Part shown: positions 1-5,821 of the stretch, piece by piece
Numbering within the stretch: position 1 is the first letter of the stretch
How the letters are laid out: each line of letters opens with the position of its first letter
Origin: Pseudomonadota bacterium
GTDB taxonomy: Bacteria; Pseudomonadota; Gammaproteobacteria; Xanthomonadales; Rhodanobacteraceae
Direction: 5' to 3'
DNA: 11,438 bases
Assembly: GCA_021787175.1 (NCBI GenBank)
Contig: JAJYMF010000295.1
Location: 1-11,438 of the forward strand
Program-made: the position numbers and the translations under genes
The notes under the pieces: model-generated
What the model saw: only the letters and a program-made list of their open reading frames with translations
Told to the model about the DNA's origin: nothing
Database searches by the model: none

Positions 1-89
1 TCAAGGCCACCACCAGCGAAACGCTGGGTTTCACCGGTCGCGGCGAAGGCATCGCCGCGCTCGCGGTCGCATTGATTACCCCTAAGTAA
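1..89 (+). CDS. ispF: 2-C-methyl-D-erythritol 2,4-cyclodiphosphate synthase, C-terminal end (partial)
   Basis: Only the last 28 complete codons and the TAA stop (87-89) are in the window; the start lies upstream. The reading frame from base 3 gives KATTSETLGFTGRGEGIA followed by a short hydrophobic tail. This is the signature C-terminus of IspF, where the conserved T-G-R-G-E-G-I-A segment is part of the cytidine-nucleotide-binding region. IspF cyclises 4-diphosphocytidyl-methylerythritol 2-phosphate to the 2,4-cyclodiphosphate with release of CMP, in the cytoplasmic MEP isoprenoid pathway. ispF directly before truD is a common gammaproteobacterial order (usually ispD-ispF-truD), which supports the call. 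The 3' end contains the -35-like half of a candidate promoter for the next gene. The identity is secure despite the shortness because the motif is diagnostic. Confidence 0.93.
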   Translation, partial: KATTSETLGFTGRGEGIAALAVALITPK

Positions 90-101
90 AACTAATATAT
101 T
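72..101 (+). promoter_or_regulatory. Candidate sigma70-type promoter for truD
   Basis: TTGATT at 72-77 (four of six matches to TTGACA) and TATATT at 96-101 (five of six to TATAAT) are separated by 18 bases. They lie in the only AT-rich stretch of the window (about 87-140). A start near 108 would leave a leader of roughly 80 bases before the truD TTG codon. The -35 half lies inside ispF. This is a pattern match only; truD could instead be read through from ispF. Confidence 0.4.
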
Positions 102-103
102 TC

Positions 104-126
104 AAATGGATACGATCATAAATGGA
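104..126 (+). repeat. 7-bp direct repeat in the truD leader
   Basis: AAATGGA occurs at 104-110 and again at 120-126, 16 bases apart start to start, just downstream of the candidate -10 box. It could be an operator half-site pair or chance in an AT-rich stretch. No known binding-site family was recognised. Confidence 0.3.
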
Positions 127-189
127 AGTAATTTCGCGATGACGATGGCGTACGGGACGAGGTCTTTGCCGCGGGCCGCATCGCGTTGA
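106..189 (+). other. Possible 27-codon leader ORF overlapping the truD start
   Basis: An ATG at 106 opens a 27-codon frame that also contains ATGs at 139 and 145. It ends in TGA at 187-189, so the bases TTGA at 186-189 hold both its stop and the TTG start of truD. GGAAG at 124-128 lies about ten bases before the ATG at 139, which would give a 16-residue peptide. The peptide matches nothing I recognise. The only support is the stop/start overlap and a modest ribosome-binding-like sequence, so this may be chance. Confidence 0.2.
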
Positions 190-1193
190 ACGCGCTGCCC
201 TGTGCCCACGGCGGACCGCCGCTGACGGCACAACTGCGTGCGGCGCCCGCGGATTTTGTCGTCGAGGAGGTGCTCGGTTACGCCGCCGACGGCGACGGCG
301 AACACGTCCTGCTGACGGTCGAGAAGATCGGCGCCAACACCGAATGGGTGGCGCGCGAACTGGCGCGCTACGCGGGAGTCGCGCCGCTGGCCGTGGGCTA
401 CGCCGGCATGAAGGATCGCCACGCCGTCACCCGTCAGAGCTTCAGCGTGCAGTTGGGCGCCCAGGCCGAGCCCGACTGGGCGGCCTTTCCGCATGCCGAG
501 GTGCGCGTGCTCGCCAGTGCGCGGCATCGCCGCAAGCTCAAGCGCGGCGCGCTGGCCGGCAACCGCTTCGTGCTGGTGCTGCGCGACGTGCGGGGCGATC
601 GCGATGCCGCCGGGCGCGTCCTCGCCGCGATCGCGGCGCGCGGCGTGCCCAACTATTTCGGCGAGCAGCGCTTCGGCCGCGGCGGCGCCAACGTCGAGCG
701 CGCGCAGGCGATGTTCGCCGGCAAGCGCGTCGATCGCACGCTGCGCGGATTGCTGCTGTCGGCCGCGCGTGCCGAGATCTTCAACGCCGTGCTGGCTGCG
801 CGCGTCGAACGCGCAGCGTGGGACGCGCCGCTCGCCGGCGAGCTGTGGAATCTCGACGGCTCGCGCAGCTGGTTCGGGCCGGAACCGTGGAACGACGCGC
901 TGGCCACCCGACTGGCCGCATTCGACATCCATCCCTCGGGGCCGCTGTGGGGGGACGGCCCGCATCCCGCGGCCGACGCGGTCGCGGCGCTAGAGCAGGA
1001 GATTGCCGCCAGCCTGCCTGACCTCTGCACGGGTCTGGCCGCCGCCGGGCTGCAGCACGAGCGGCGCGCGTTGCGACTGCATCCGGCGGCACTGCAATGG
1101 AGCTGGAGCGACGACGCGGCGCTGGAACTGCGCTTCACGCTGCCGGCGGGGGCCTACGCCACCGTGGTCGTGCGCGAGCTGGCCGCGGTCTGA
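186..1193 (+). CDS. truD: tRNA pseudouridine(13) synthase TruD
   Basis: TruD isomerises U13 of tRNA-Glu to pseudouridine in the cytoplasm. The 335-residue product aligns along its length with the family (E. coli 349). It has the N-terminal A-P-x-D-F-V-V-E-E strand, then GMKDRHAVT at 74-82 with the catalytic aspartate at D77. Next are a basic H-R-R-K-L-K-R-G segment (114-121), NYFGEQRFGRGG at 156-167, and a C-terminal end reading P-A-G-A-Y-A-T-V-V-V-R-E-L. The TTG at 186 is chosen because the frame is closed by TAA at 129-131. There is no ATG or GTG in between, and M-x-A-L-P-x-A-H-G is where TruD proteins normally begin. No strong Shine-Dalgarno precedes it. The gene is separated from ispF by an AT-rich leader and faces the Smr gene, with a palindrome between them. 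The insertion domain is rather compact; no key residue is missing. Confidence 0.95.
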   Translation: MNALPCAHGGPPLTAQLRAAPADFVVEEVLGYAADGDGEHVLLTVEKIGANTEWVARELARYAGVAPLAVGYAGMKDRHAVTRQSFSVQLGAQAEPDWAAFPHAEVRVLASARHRRKLKRGALAGNRFVLVLRDVRGDRDAAGRVLAAIAARGVPNYFGEQRFGRGGANVERAQAMFAGKRVDRTLRGLLLSAARAEIFNAVLAARVERAAWDAPLAGELWNLDGSRSWFGPEPWNDALATRLAAFDIHPSGPLWGDGPHPAADAVAALEQEIAASLPDLCTGLAAAGLQHERRALRLHPAALQWSWSDDAALELRFTLPAGAYATVVVRELAAV

Positions 1194-1224
1194 TGCCCGT
1201 TTGCGACCGAGACACGAACACCGC

Positions 1225-1308
1225 GCAGCCCGGAGCAGCGCAGCGGAGTCCGGAAATGATGTTTCATCGAGCCCCGGATTCCACCCCGTGGGGCTCCATC
1301 CGGGCTGC
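1225..1308. repeat. REP-like imperfect palindrome between convergent genes
   Basis: The outer arms are a perfect 10-bp inverted repeat: GCAGCCCGGA at 1225-1234 and TCCGGGCTGC at 1299-1308. Inside are GGAGTCCGG at 1245-1253 against CCGGATTCC at 1274-1282 (one mismatch), and GATG-TTT-CATC at the centre (1258-1268). The right half also folds alone, with CCCGGAT at 1273-1279 pairing to ATCCGGG at 1298-1304 and CCCC-GT-GGGG at 1284-1293. This two-unit layout resembles the extragenic palindromes common in GC-rich Gammaproteobacteria. It sits between the truD stop and the Smr gene stop. No T-run follows on either strand, so any terminator role would not be the classical intrinsic kind. Confidence 0.65.
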
Positions 1309-1383
1309 CCAGCGCATCGATTGAACGCAACATGATCTGTCGCCGGCATCGGCATGCCGCAACGCAGTAGCGCGCAGCGGGAA

Positions 1384-1407
1384 GCAGCCGCTCAGCGCTG
1401 CGGCTGC
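1384..1407. other. GC-rich hairpin overlapping the end of the Smr gene
   Basis: GCAGCCGC at 1384-1391 and GCGGCTGC at 1400-1407 form a perfect 8-bp inverted repeat around an 8-base loop. The loop contains the stop codon of the minus-strand Smr gene. There is no T-run on either side, so a terminator role is only possible, not shown. Confidence 0.3.
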
Positions 1408-1946
1408 AGCAGGACCAGCACGGCGCCGGTGCCGCCCTGCGCCGAGGGCGCCGAAGCGAACGCCACCACGTCGGCACGCAGCCGCAGCAGGCGGTCGGTC
1501 AGCACCTTGAGCACCGGTCCGCCGCGCGAACGCAGCCCCTTGCCGTGGATGATGCGCACGCAGGTCTGGCCCTCGCGGCGGCACTCGGCGAGGAAATCCG
1601 TGATCGATGCGCGCGCCGCCGCGGCATTCATCTGGTGCAGGTCCAGCTCGGCCTGCACCGCGTACGCGCCGCGCTTGAGGCGTTTGAGCAGACGCGGATC
1701 GCGGCCGGCGCGCAGATAGCCCAGTTCCTCGCCGACCTCGATCAGGGCCGGGTCGATCGCATGCGTCAGCAGCTCGGTCGTCACCGCCGCCTCGTCGGCC
1801 TCGCGCATGCGCGGCCGCGGCGTCGGCGGCGCGCGCCGCGGCGGAGCGACCGCGAGTTCGCGCGGCAGCGGCCGCACGCGGCCGACCGCCTCGCGGAACA
1901 GGCGTACGGCGTCGGCATCGGGCGGTGGTGCGGGTTTGCGGGCCAT
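1392..1946 (-). CDS. Smr-domain endonuclease (SmrA/SmrB family)
   Basis: The 184-residue protein has an N-terminal helix (about 10-27, D-A-D-A-V-R-L-F-R-E-A-V) followed by a Pro/Arg-rich linker. A C-terminal Smr domain runs from about 95 to 182. The two Smr hallmarks are present: DLH at 102-104 and HGKG at 134-137, ending with a G-G-T-G-A-V-L-V-L-L strand. The length and the N-terminal helix followed by a basic linker resemble E. coli SmrB (183 residues), which cuts mRNA between collided ribosomes. E. coli SmrA (187 residues) has the same domain but lacks DLH. SmrB-type function is therefore an inference from layout; annotation pipelines often call such genes SmrA. ATG at 1946 is the first start that keeps the N-terminal helix, and only a weak AGG lies upstream. 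It is convergent with truD and divergent from surE. Confidence 0.85.
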   Translation of the reverse strand: MARKPAPPPDADAVRLFREAVGRVRPLPRELAVAPPRRAPPTPRPRMREADEAAVTTELLTHAIDPALIEVGEELGYLRAGRDPRLLKRLKRGAYAVQAELDLHQMNAAAARASITDFLAECRREGQTCVRIIHGKGLRSRGGPVLKVLTDRLLRLRADVVAFASAPSAQGGTGAVLVLLQPQR

Positions 1947-2087
1947 GCCTGAAACCTAGCAGCAGAAGGGTGCGCGCGGGAGGCCTCGGCGGCGCGGTCA
2001 AATCCGCTAAACTCGATGCGCGATCGGCGCTCACGATGGCTGCGCGCACCGTGGGGTGCCGGTGAAGCGCGCCGCAAGCGGGGTCCG
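1947..2087. promoter_or_regulatory. Divergent intergenic region between the Smr gene and surE
   Basis: These 141 bases must carry the 5' signals of both flanking genes. The best plus-strand box I see is TAAACT at 2008-2013 (four of six to TATAAT), with no convincing -35 box 17 bases upstream. That would give surE a leader of about 68 bases. No clear operator, riboswitch or hairpin stands out. Confidence 0.3.
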
Positions 2088-2870
2088 ATGCGAGTTCTGG
2101 TCAGCAACGACGATGGCGTGGACGCGCCCGGCATCCGCCTGCTCGCCGAGCGCCTGCGCGTGCTGGGCGACGTGGTCGTGGTCGCGCCCGACCGCGACCG
2201 CTCCGGTGCCAGCAACTCGCTGACGCTGGATCAGCCGATCCGCGTGCTGCGCATGGACGACGGCCGCTACCGCGTTGCCGGAACGCCCACCGATTGCGTC
2301 CATCTCGCCTTGTCGGGGTTGCTCGAGAACGAGCCGGACATCGTCGTCTCCGGCATCAACAACGCGGCCAACCTCGGCGACGACGTGATCTATTCCGGCA
2401 CCGTGTCGGCGGCGATGGAGGGGCGCTTTCTCGGGCTGCCGGCGATCGCGGTGTCACTGGCCAGCAGCGATCACCGCGGCGAGCACTACGATTCGGCGGC
2501 ACGCGCGGTGCTGCTGCTGGTGCGCCGTCTGCTGGTGGACCCGCTGCCGGCCGACACCATCCTCAACGTCAACGTGCCGGACCGGCCGTGGGCGGAGATC
2601 CGCGGCTTCGAGGTCACCCGTCTCGGCAGACGCCACCGCAGCGCGCCGTGCATCCGCGATCACGATCCGCGCGGGCGCACCATCTGGTGGATCGGCCCGG
2701 CCGGCGAGGCCGAGGACGCCGGTCCCGGTACCGATTTCGACGCCGTGCAGCGCGGCTATGTCTCGGTGACGCCGATTCACGTCGACCTGACCCGCTTCCA
2801 GGCGCTGGAAAAGGTCAGCGAATGGGTGGGCGCGCTCGAGGCCGGCATGCGCGCCGACGCCGCGGCCTGA
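2088..2870 (+). CDS. surE: 5'/3'-nucleotidase SurE (survival protein)
   Basis: SurE is a cytoplasmic metal-dependent phosphatase acting on nucleoside 5'- and 3'-monophosphates and short polyphosphate. The 260-residue product begins MRVLVSNDDGVDAPGI, with the metal ligands D8 and D9. It continues with APDRDRSGASNSLTL (S39), GTPTDC (65-70), and VVSGINNAANLGDDVIYSGT containing N91. It ends with the D-A-G-P-G-T-D-F and Y-V-S-V-T-P-I-H-V-D-L-T segments, all typical of the family. The frame is open upstream to an ATG at 2016. The 24 residues that would add are basic and unlike any SurE, while the ATG at 2088 gives exactly the family N-terminus. A weak G-rich sequence (2080-2083) precedes it. It is the first gene of a run with pcm, a membrane protein gene and nlpD, the usual gammaproteobacterial surE-pcm-nlpD stress cluster. 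Confidence 0.96.
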   Translation: MRVLVSNDDGVDAPGIRLLAERLRVLGDVVVVAPDRDRSGASNSLTLDQPIRVLRMDDGRYRVAGTPTDCVHLALSGLLENEPDIVVSGINNAANLGDDVIYSGTVSAAMEGRFLGLPAIAVSLASSDHRGEHYDSAARAVLLLVRRLLVDPLPADTILNVNVPDRPWAEIRGFEVTRLGRRHRSAPCIRDHDPRGRTIWWIGPAGEAEDAGPGTDFDAVQRGYVSVTPIHVDLTRFQALEKVSEWVGALEAGMRADAAA

Positions 2871-2875
2871 CGCGC

Positions 2876-3553
2876 ATGACGGCATCGATCCGCACCCCGG
2901 AAGCGGCCGGGCTGGGCATGACCTCGCAGCGCGCCCGCGACCGTCTGGTGGCGAAGCTGCGCGAAGAGGGCATCGCCGATCCGCGCATCCTCGACGTGAT
3001 GCGCACGCTGCCGCGGCACCTGTTCGTCGATGAGGCACTGGCGCCGCGCGCCTACGAGAACACCGCGCTGCCGATCGGCCACGGCCAGACCATTTCGCAA
3101 CCGTGGGTGGTGGCGCGCATGACCGAGGCGCTGCTGGAACCCGGTGTGCCGAAACGCGTGCTGGAAATCGGCACCGGCTCGGGCTACCAGGCGGCGGTAC
3201 TGTCCCGGCTGGTGCCCGAGGTGTTTACCGTCGAGCGCATCGAGGAACTGCTGCGCCAGGCGCGGCGGCGCTTCCGCAAGCTGAAACTGGACAACATCCG
3301 CTCGCGCCACGACGACGGCCATCTCGGCTGGCCGGCCGAGGGGCCGTTCGACGCCATCATCCTCACCGCTGCCGGCGAGTCGGTGCCGCAGGACCTGCTG
3401 GCGCAACTGGCGCCCGGCGGCGTGCTGCTGGCGCCGCTGGGTCCGTCCGGACATCAGCAACTGGTGCGCGTGCGGGTCGATGCCGAGGGCGGCGTGCAGC
3501 GCGAGACGCTGGCCAACGTCAGCTTCGTGCCGCTGCTCGGCGGGGTCGGCTGA
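2876..3553 (+). CDS. pcm: Protein-L-isoaspartate O-methyltransferase
   Basis: Pcm methylates L-isoaspartyl residues that form in ageing proteins, using S-adenosylmethionine, and so starts their repair in the cytoplasm. The 225-residue product shows the PIMT block ALPIGHGQTISQP at 64-76. The SAM-binding motif I is VLEIGTGSGYQ at 95-105, followed by F-T-V-E-R-I and F-D-A-I-I-L-T-A-A. It ends with F-V-P-L-L. E. coli Pcm is 208 residues. The extra length is about 14 residues at the N-terminus, and a second ATG at 2918 (M-T-S-Q-R-A-R-D) would give the E. coli-like length. I keep the first ATG because, to my knowledge, xanthomonad Pcm proteins carry a similar extension. It starts 5 bases after surE stops and overlaps the next gene by one base, so co-translation is likely. 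Confidence 0.94.
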   Translation: MTASIRTPEAAGLGMTSQRARDRLVAKLREEGIADPRILDVMRTLPRHLFVDEALAPRAYENTALPIGHGQTISQPWVVARMTEALLEPGVPKRVLEIGTGSGYQAAVLSRLVPEVFTVERIEELLRQARRRFRKLKLDNIRSRHDDGHLGWPAEGPFDAIILTAAGESVPQDLLAQLAPGGVLLAPLGPSGHQQLVRVRVDAEGGVQRETLANVSFVPLLGGVG

Positions 3554-4158
3554 TGGCGCTGTTCGCGTCGCTGTACCGGCGCGTGCTGGGCTGGGCGCAG
3601 CATCCGCATGCGCAGCGTTATCTTGCCGGGCTGAGTTTCGTCGAGGCCTTTGCGTTTCCGGTTGCGCCCGAACTGATGCTGGCGCCGATGTGCGTGGCGC
3701 AGCCGCGCCGCGCCTACCGCTATGCCGCGATCAGCCTGGCGTTTTCGCTGCTGGGATCGCTGGTCGGCTATGCGCTCGGCTACTTCGCGTTCGATCTGCT
3801 GCAACCGGTGCTGACGCATCTGGGCTGGATGGACGCCATCGATCGTCTGGTGCTGGAACTGCGCGCCGATGTGGTGCTGCATCCGTGGACGGCGTTCTGG
3901 CTGCTGGTCGCCGCCGGTTTCACGCCGGTGCCGCTGAAGCTGTTCACCTGGGCGGCCGGCATCGTCGGCGTGCCGCTGGCGGCCTTCGTCGCCAGCATGG
4001 TGGTCGGCCGCGGCAAGCGCGTGTTCCTTCTGGCATTCCTGGTGCGGCTGATGGGCCCGCGCGCGGAAGCGTTCCTGCGGCGCTGGATCGAGTGGATCGG
4101 CTGGGGTGCGCTGGCGCTGCTGGCACTGCTCGCGCTGGGGTGGTTCGGGTGGCGCTGA
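3553..4158 (+). CDS. YqaA/DedA-like inner-membrane protein (VTT domain)
   Basis: A 201-residue, strongly hydrophobic protein with several predicted membrane segments, roughly at 24-48, 57-80, 112-150 and 180-198. It has a family-type entry motif F-V-E-A-F-x-F-P-V-A-P-E (29-40), a glycine-rich L-G-S-L-V-G-Y-A-L-G-Y helix (67-77), and FTPVPLKLFTWAAG (123-136) followed by a basic G-R-G-K-R turn. This fits the YqaA branch of the DedA/VTT superfamily, whose members include flippases for undecaprenyl phosphate or phospholipids; the substrate of YqaA itself is not established. E. coli YqaA is shorter (about 142 residues). The start ATG overlaps the pcm stop (TGATG at 3551-3555), and nlpD follows within 8 bases. 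Placement between pcm and nlpD suggests an envelope or stress role, but that is inference. Confidence 0.82.
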   Translation: MALFASLYRRVLGWAQHPHAQRYLAGLSFVEAFAFPVAPELMLAPMCVAQPRRAYRYAAISLAFSLLGSLVGYALGYFAFDLLQPVLTHLGWMDAIDRLVLELRADVVLHPWTAFWLLVAAGFTPVPLKLFTWAAGIVGVPLAAFVASMVVGRGKRVFLLAFLVRLMGPRAEAFLRRWIEWIGWGALALLALLALGWFGWR

Positions 4159-4161
4159 GGG
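4157..4161 (+). promoter_or_regulatory. Ribosome binding site choosing the nlpD start
   Basis: GAGGG lies 5 bases before the ATG at 4167 and overlaps the stop codon of the previous gene. The second in-frame ATG at 4179 has no such sequence before it, so the first ATG is preferred. Both leave the lipoprotein signal intact. Confidence 0.5.
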
Positions 4162-4166
4162 CCGCT

Positions 4167-5078
4167 ATGCTTGCCGGCATGACCTTGCGCACCACCGCGT
4201 CGCGTCTTGCCGTGATCGCCGGACTGCTGGCGCTGCTCGCCGGCTGCGCCGAGCCACGCGTGGTCGCCGTGCGCCGGATGTCGGGTCCGCCGCCGGTGCA
4301 CGGCAGCGAGCCGGCGCACGGTCGTTATCGCGTGGTGGCCGGCGACACGCTCTACAGCATCGCCTTCCGCCACGGCATGGACTACCGCGCGCTGGCGTGG
4401 ATCAACGGCATCGCGCCGCCGTTCACGATCTATCCCGGCGAGGAAATCCGGTTTTCCGGGAAGCCGGCTGCATCCTCGGCCGTCGAGCGGACGCCGCCGC
4501 CGCGCCCGCTGCCGCCCGCACGCCCGGCACCGTCGGCATCGCCGGCGGGGTCGGTCTCCGCCGTGGCCGCTCCGGTCGTCGCGCCGGCGCCGGCCGTCGC
4601 CGCACCCGCCTCGGCAGCCGCGGCGGCGTCGGCGGCTGCGACATCGGCGCCGGCCGACGCAGCCACGCCGGTGCAATCGCCGCCTGCGCCGTCCCGCCGG
4701 GTCGATGGCATCGCCTGGCGCTGGCCGACCGACGGCGCGATCCTCGACCGCTACCAGGCCAACGATCCCGGTCGCCAAGGCATCGATCTCGGCGGCCGCA
4801 GCGGCCAGCCGGTCTATGCCGCCGCCGACGGCGTGGTGGTCTACAGCGGCAATGGCCTGATCGGCTACGGCGAGCTGATCATCATCAAGCACTCCGACAG
4901 TTACCTGTCGGCCTACGGTCACAACCGCGTGCGCCTGGTCAAGGAAGGCGAGCGCGTGCGCGCCGGCCAGGAAATCGCCGAGATGGGCTCCTCGGGCGCG
5001 CCGCGGGTCGAACTGCATTTCGAGATCCGCCGCGACGGCAAGCCGGTCGATCCGCTCGATTACCTGCCGCCGCGCTGA
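4167..5078 (+). CDS. nlpD: Murein hydrolase activator lipoprotein NlpD (LysM + degenerate LytM)
   Basis: The 303-residue product has a lipoprotein signal peptide: R8/R13, a hydrophobic core, then L-L-A-G-C with the lipidated cysteine at C27. A LysM peptidoglycan-binding domain follows at about 53-98 (Y-R-V-V-A-G-D-T-L-Y-S-I-A to P-G-E-E-I-R-F). A long Ala/Pro/Ser-rich linker covers about 100-180. The M23/LytM domain covers about 185-303. The zinc-site residues are incomplete: the first motif reads Q-G-I-D-L-G-G (D207 but no preceding His), and the H-x-H motif reads E282-L-H284-F-E. E. coli NlpD lacks the corresponding residues and works as an outer-membrane activator of the amidase AmiC during cell division, so the same role is inferred here. 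It ends a run starting at surE. The usual next gene, rpoS, is absent; a convergent gene stops 15 bases later. Confidence 0.93.
   Translation: MLAGMTLRTTASRLAVIAGLLALLAGCAEPRVVAVRRMSGPPPVHGSEPAHGRYRVVAGDTLYSIAFRHGMDYRALAWINGIAPPFTIYPGEEIRFSGKPAASSAVERTPPPRPLPPARPAPSASPAGSVSAVAAPVVAPAPAVAAPASAAAAASAAATSAPADAATPVQSPPAPSRRVDGIAWRWPTDGAILDRYQANDPGRQGIDLGGRSGQPVYAAADGVVVYSGNGLIGYGELIIIKHSDSYLSAYGHNRVRLVKEGERVRAGQEIAEMGSSGAPRVELHFEIRRDGKPVDPLDYLPPR
4461..4707 (+). repeat. Low-complexity Ala/Pro linker inside nlpD
   Basis: About 80 codons between LysM and LytM encode mostly Ala, Pro, Val and Ser, with runs such as A-A-A-A-A-S-A-A-A. It is probably a flexible periplasmic spacer. Such GC-rich, repetitive coding DNA is prone to length change between strains. 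Confidence 0.7.
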
Positions 5079-5093
5079 TCGCGCGCGACACGC

Positions 5094-5468
5094 TCAGCCG
5101 GGCAGGATGAAAGCCGCGACCACGGCGCGGTCTTCGCCGGCCAGCACGGCGTAGGTGCGCGCCGCGGCGGCGTTGTCCATCACCTCGCAGCCGATGCCGC
5201 GCCCCAGCAGTGCGGCCATCACCGCGGCCGGCGGAAAGCGCTGGCGTTCGCCGGTGCCCAGCAGCACCACGTCCGGCCGCAGCGCCAGCACCGGCTCCAG
5301 CGTGGCCGGATCCAGTGCCGCGACGTCGGTCACCGGCCAGTCTTCGATCACGTGATCGCGGGCGAGGATGAAGCTGCGGGTCAGCTCGCGGTCACCCAGC
5401 GTGATGCGATCGGCGCCGACGCGGCGCACGAACAGGTAGGAGCCGGGATGCTGCAGCGTCAGATCCAT
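5094..5468 (-). CDS. Mth938-like domain protein (DUF498 family)
   Basis: The 124-residue protein fits the Mth938/NDUFAF3 fold family. It has an N-terminal S-Y-L-F-V-R-R-V-G-A-D-R-I strand region and the central RPDVVLLGTGERQRFP segment (64-79), with the conserved G-T-G at 71-73. The C-terminal segment GIGCEVMDNAAAARTYAVLA (91-110) is also typical. Bacterial members have no established biochemical function. The human relative NDUFAF3 helps assemble respiratory complex I, but carrying that role over would be speculation. The ATG at 5468 gives the family length of about 120 residues. It starts 12 bases after yhbY ends on the same strand, so the two are probably co-transcribed. It converges on nlpD with only 15 bases between the stops, too little for separate terminators. 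No membrane or secretion signal is seen. Confidence 0.82.
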   Translation of the reverse strand: MDLTLQHPGSYLFVRRVGADRITLGDRELTRSFILARDHVIEDWPVTDVAALDPATLEPVLALRPDVVLLGTGERQRFPPAAVMAALLGRGIGCEVMDNAAAARTYAVLAGEDRAVVAAFILPG

Positions 5469-5480
5469 CGCAGCGGCGCG

Positions 5481-5777
5481 TCAGCGCGGCAGCGCCAGTC
5501 GAGGCGCATCGGGATTGCGCCGGTACAGCGCGGCGATGTGGCCGATCTGCTGCACCAGCTCGGCGCCGCTGGCGGCCAGCAGCGCATTGACCTGCGCGCT
5601 GCGTTCGGCGCGATCGGCTCCGGCGAGCTTGACCTTGACCAGCTCGTGATGATCCAGCGCGCGCCCCAGTTCGGCGAGCACGCCGTCGGTGATGCCGCGG
5701 GCGCCGAGCAGGATCACCGGTTTCAGCGCATGCGCGCTGCTGCGCAGATAGCGGCGTTGGGAGGCGGAGAGCGGCAT
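5481..5777 (-). CDS. yhbY: YhbY, CRM-domain RNA-binding protein
   Basis: The 98-residue protein matches E. coli YhbY (97 residues) from end to end. It begins M-P-L-S-x-x-Q-R-R-Y-L-R and continues A-H-x-L-K-P-V-I-L-L. The G-x-x-G RNA-binding loop GARG is at 25-28. T-D-G-V-L-A-E and A-L-D-H-H-E-L-V-K-V-K follow, and the protein ends L-P-R. It is a single CRS1-YhbY (CRM) domain. E. coli YhbY associates with precursors of the large ribosomal subunit, so a role in 50S maturation is expected. It is divergent from rlmE, which methylates 23S rRNA, across only 44 bases (5778-5821). This yhbY/rlmE-ftsH arrangement is conserved in Gammaproteobacteria and suggests shared control. It probably heads a two-gene minus-strand operon with the Mth938-like gene. 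Confidence 0.95.
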   Translation of the reverse strand: MPLSASQRRYLRSSAHALKPVILLGARGITDGVLAELGRALDHHELVKVKLAGADRAERSAQVNALLAASGAELVQQIGHIAALYRRNPDAPRLALPR

Positions 5778-5809
5778 GAGGTCGCGGCCGGATCGGGGCG
5801 GGAAAGGGC

Positions 5810-5817
5810 GGAGAAGG
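5810..5817 (+). promoter_or_regulatory. Strong Shine-Dalgarno sequence before rlmE
   Basis: GGAGAAGG lies four bases before the ATG at 5822, the best ribosome-binding sequence in the window. It favours that start over the ATGs at 5843 and 5849. The adjacent TATCAT at 5818-5823 also resembles a -10 box (five of six), which would instead favour a later start; the two readings compete. Confidence 0.5.
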
Positions 5818-5821
5818 TATC

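Noticed and set aside
132..185. Possible N-terminal extension or frameshift of truD
   Set aside because: The truD frame is open from 132 but has no usable start before 186, and the family N-terminus aligns at 186. The nearby S-L-P-R-A in another frame looks like chance.
1341..1360. GGCATGCC palindrome and nearby GGCAT repeats
   Set aside because: Too short, and expected in GC-rich DNA; no partner arm or conserved layout was seen.
2016..2087. 24-codon N-terminal extension of surE from the ATG at 2016
   Set aside because: The added residues are basic and unlike SurE N-termini, and the ATG at 2088 gives the exact family start.
2294..2875. Upstream extension of the pcm frame through surE
   Set aside because: It is the out-of-frame reading of surE; Pcm homology begins only after 2876.
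3480..4166. Upstream extension of the nlpD frame through pcm and the YqaA-like gene
   Set aside because: It reads out of frame through two supported genes, and the lipoprotein signal peptide starts at 4167.
3780..5018. 412-codon minus-strand frame opposite the YqaA-like gene and nlpD
   Set aside because: It is extremely Arg/His/Ala-rich, has no recognisable domain, and conflicts with two well-supported plus-strand genes.
5079..5093. Terminator between nlpD and the Mth938-like gene
   Set aside because: Only 15 bases are available, with no convincing stem or T-run.
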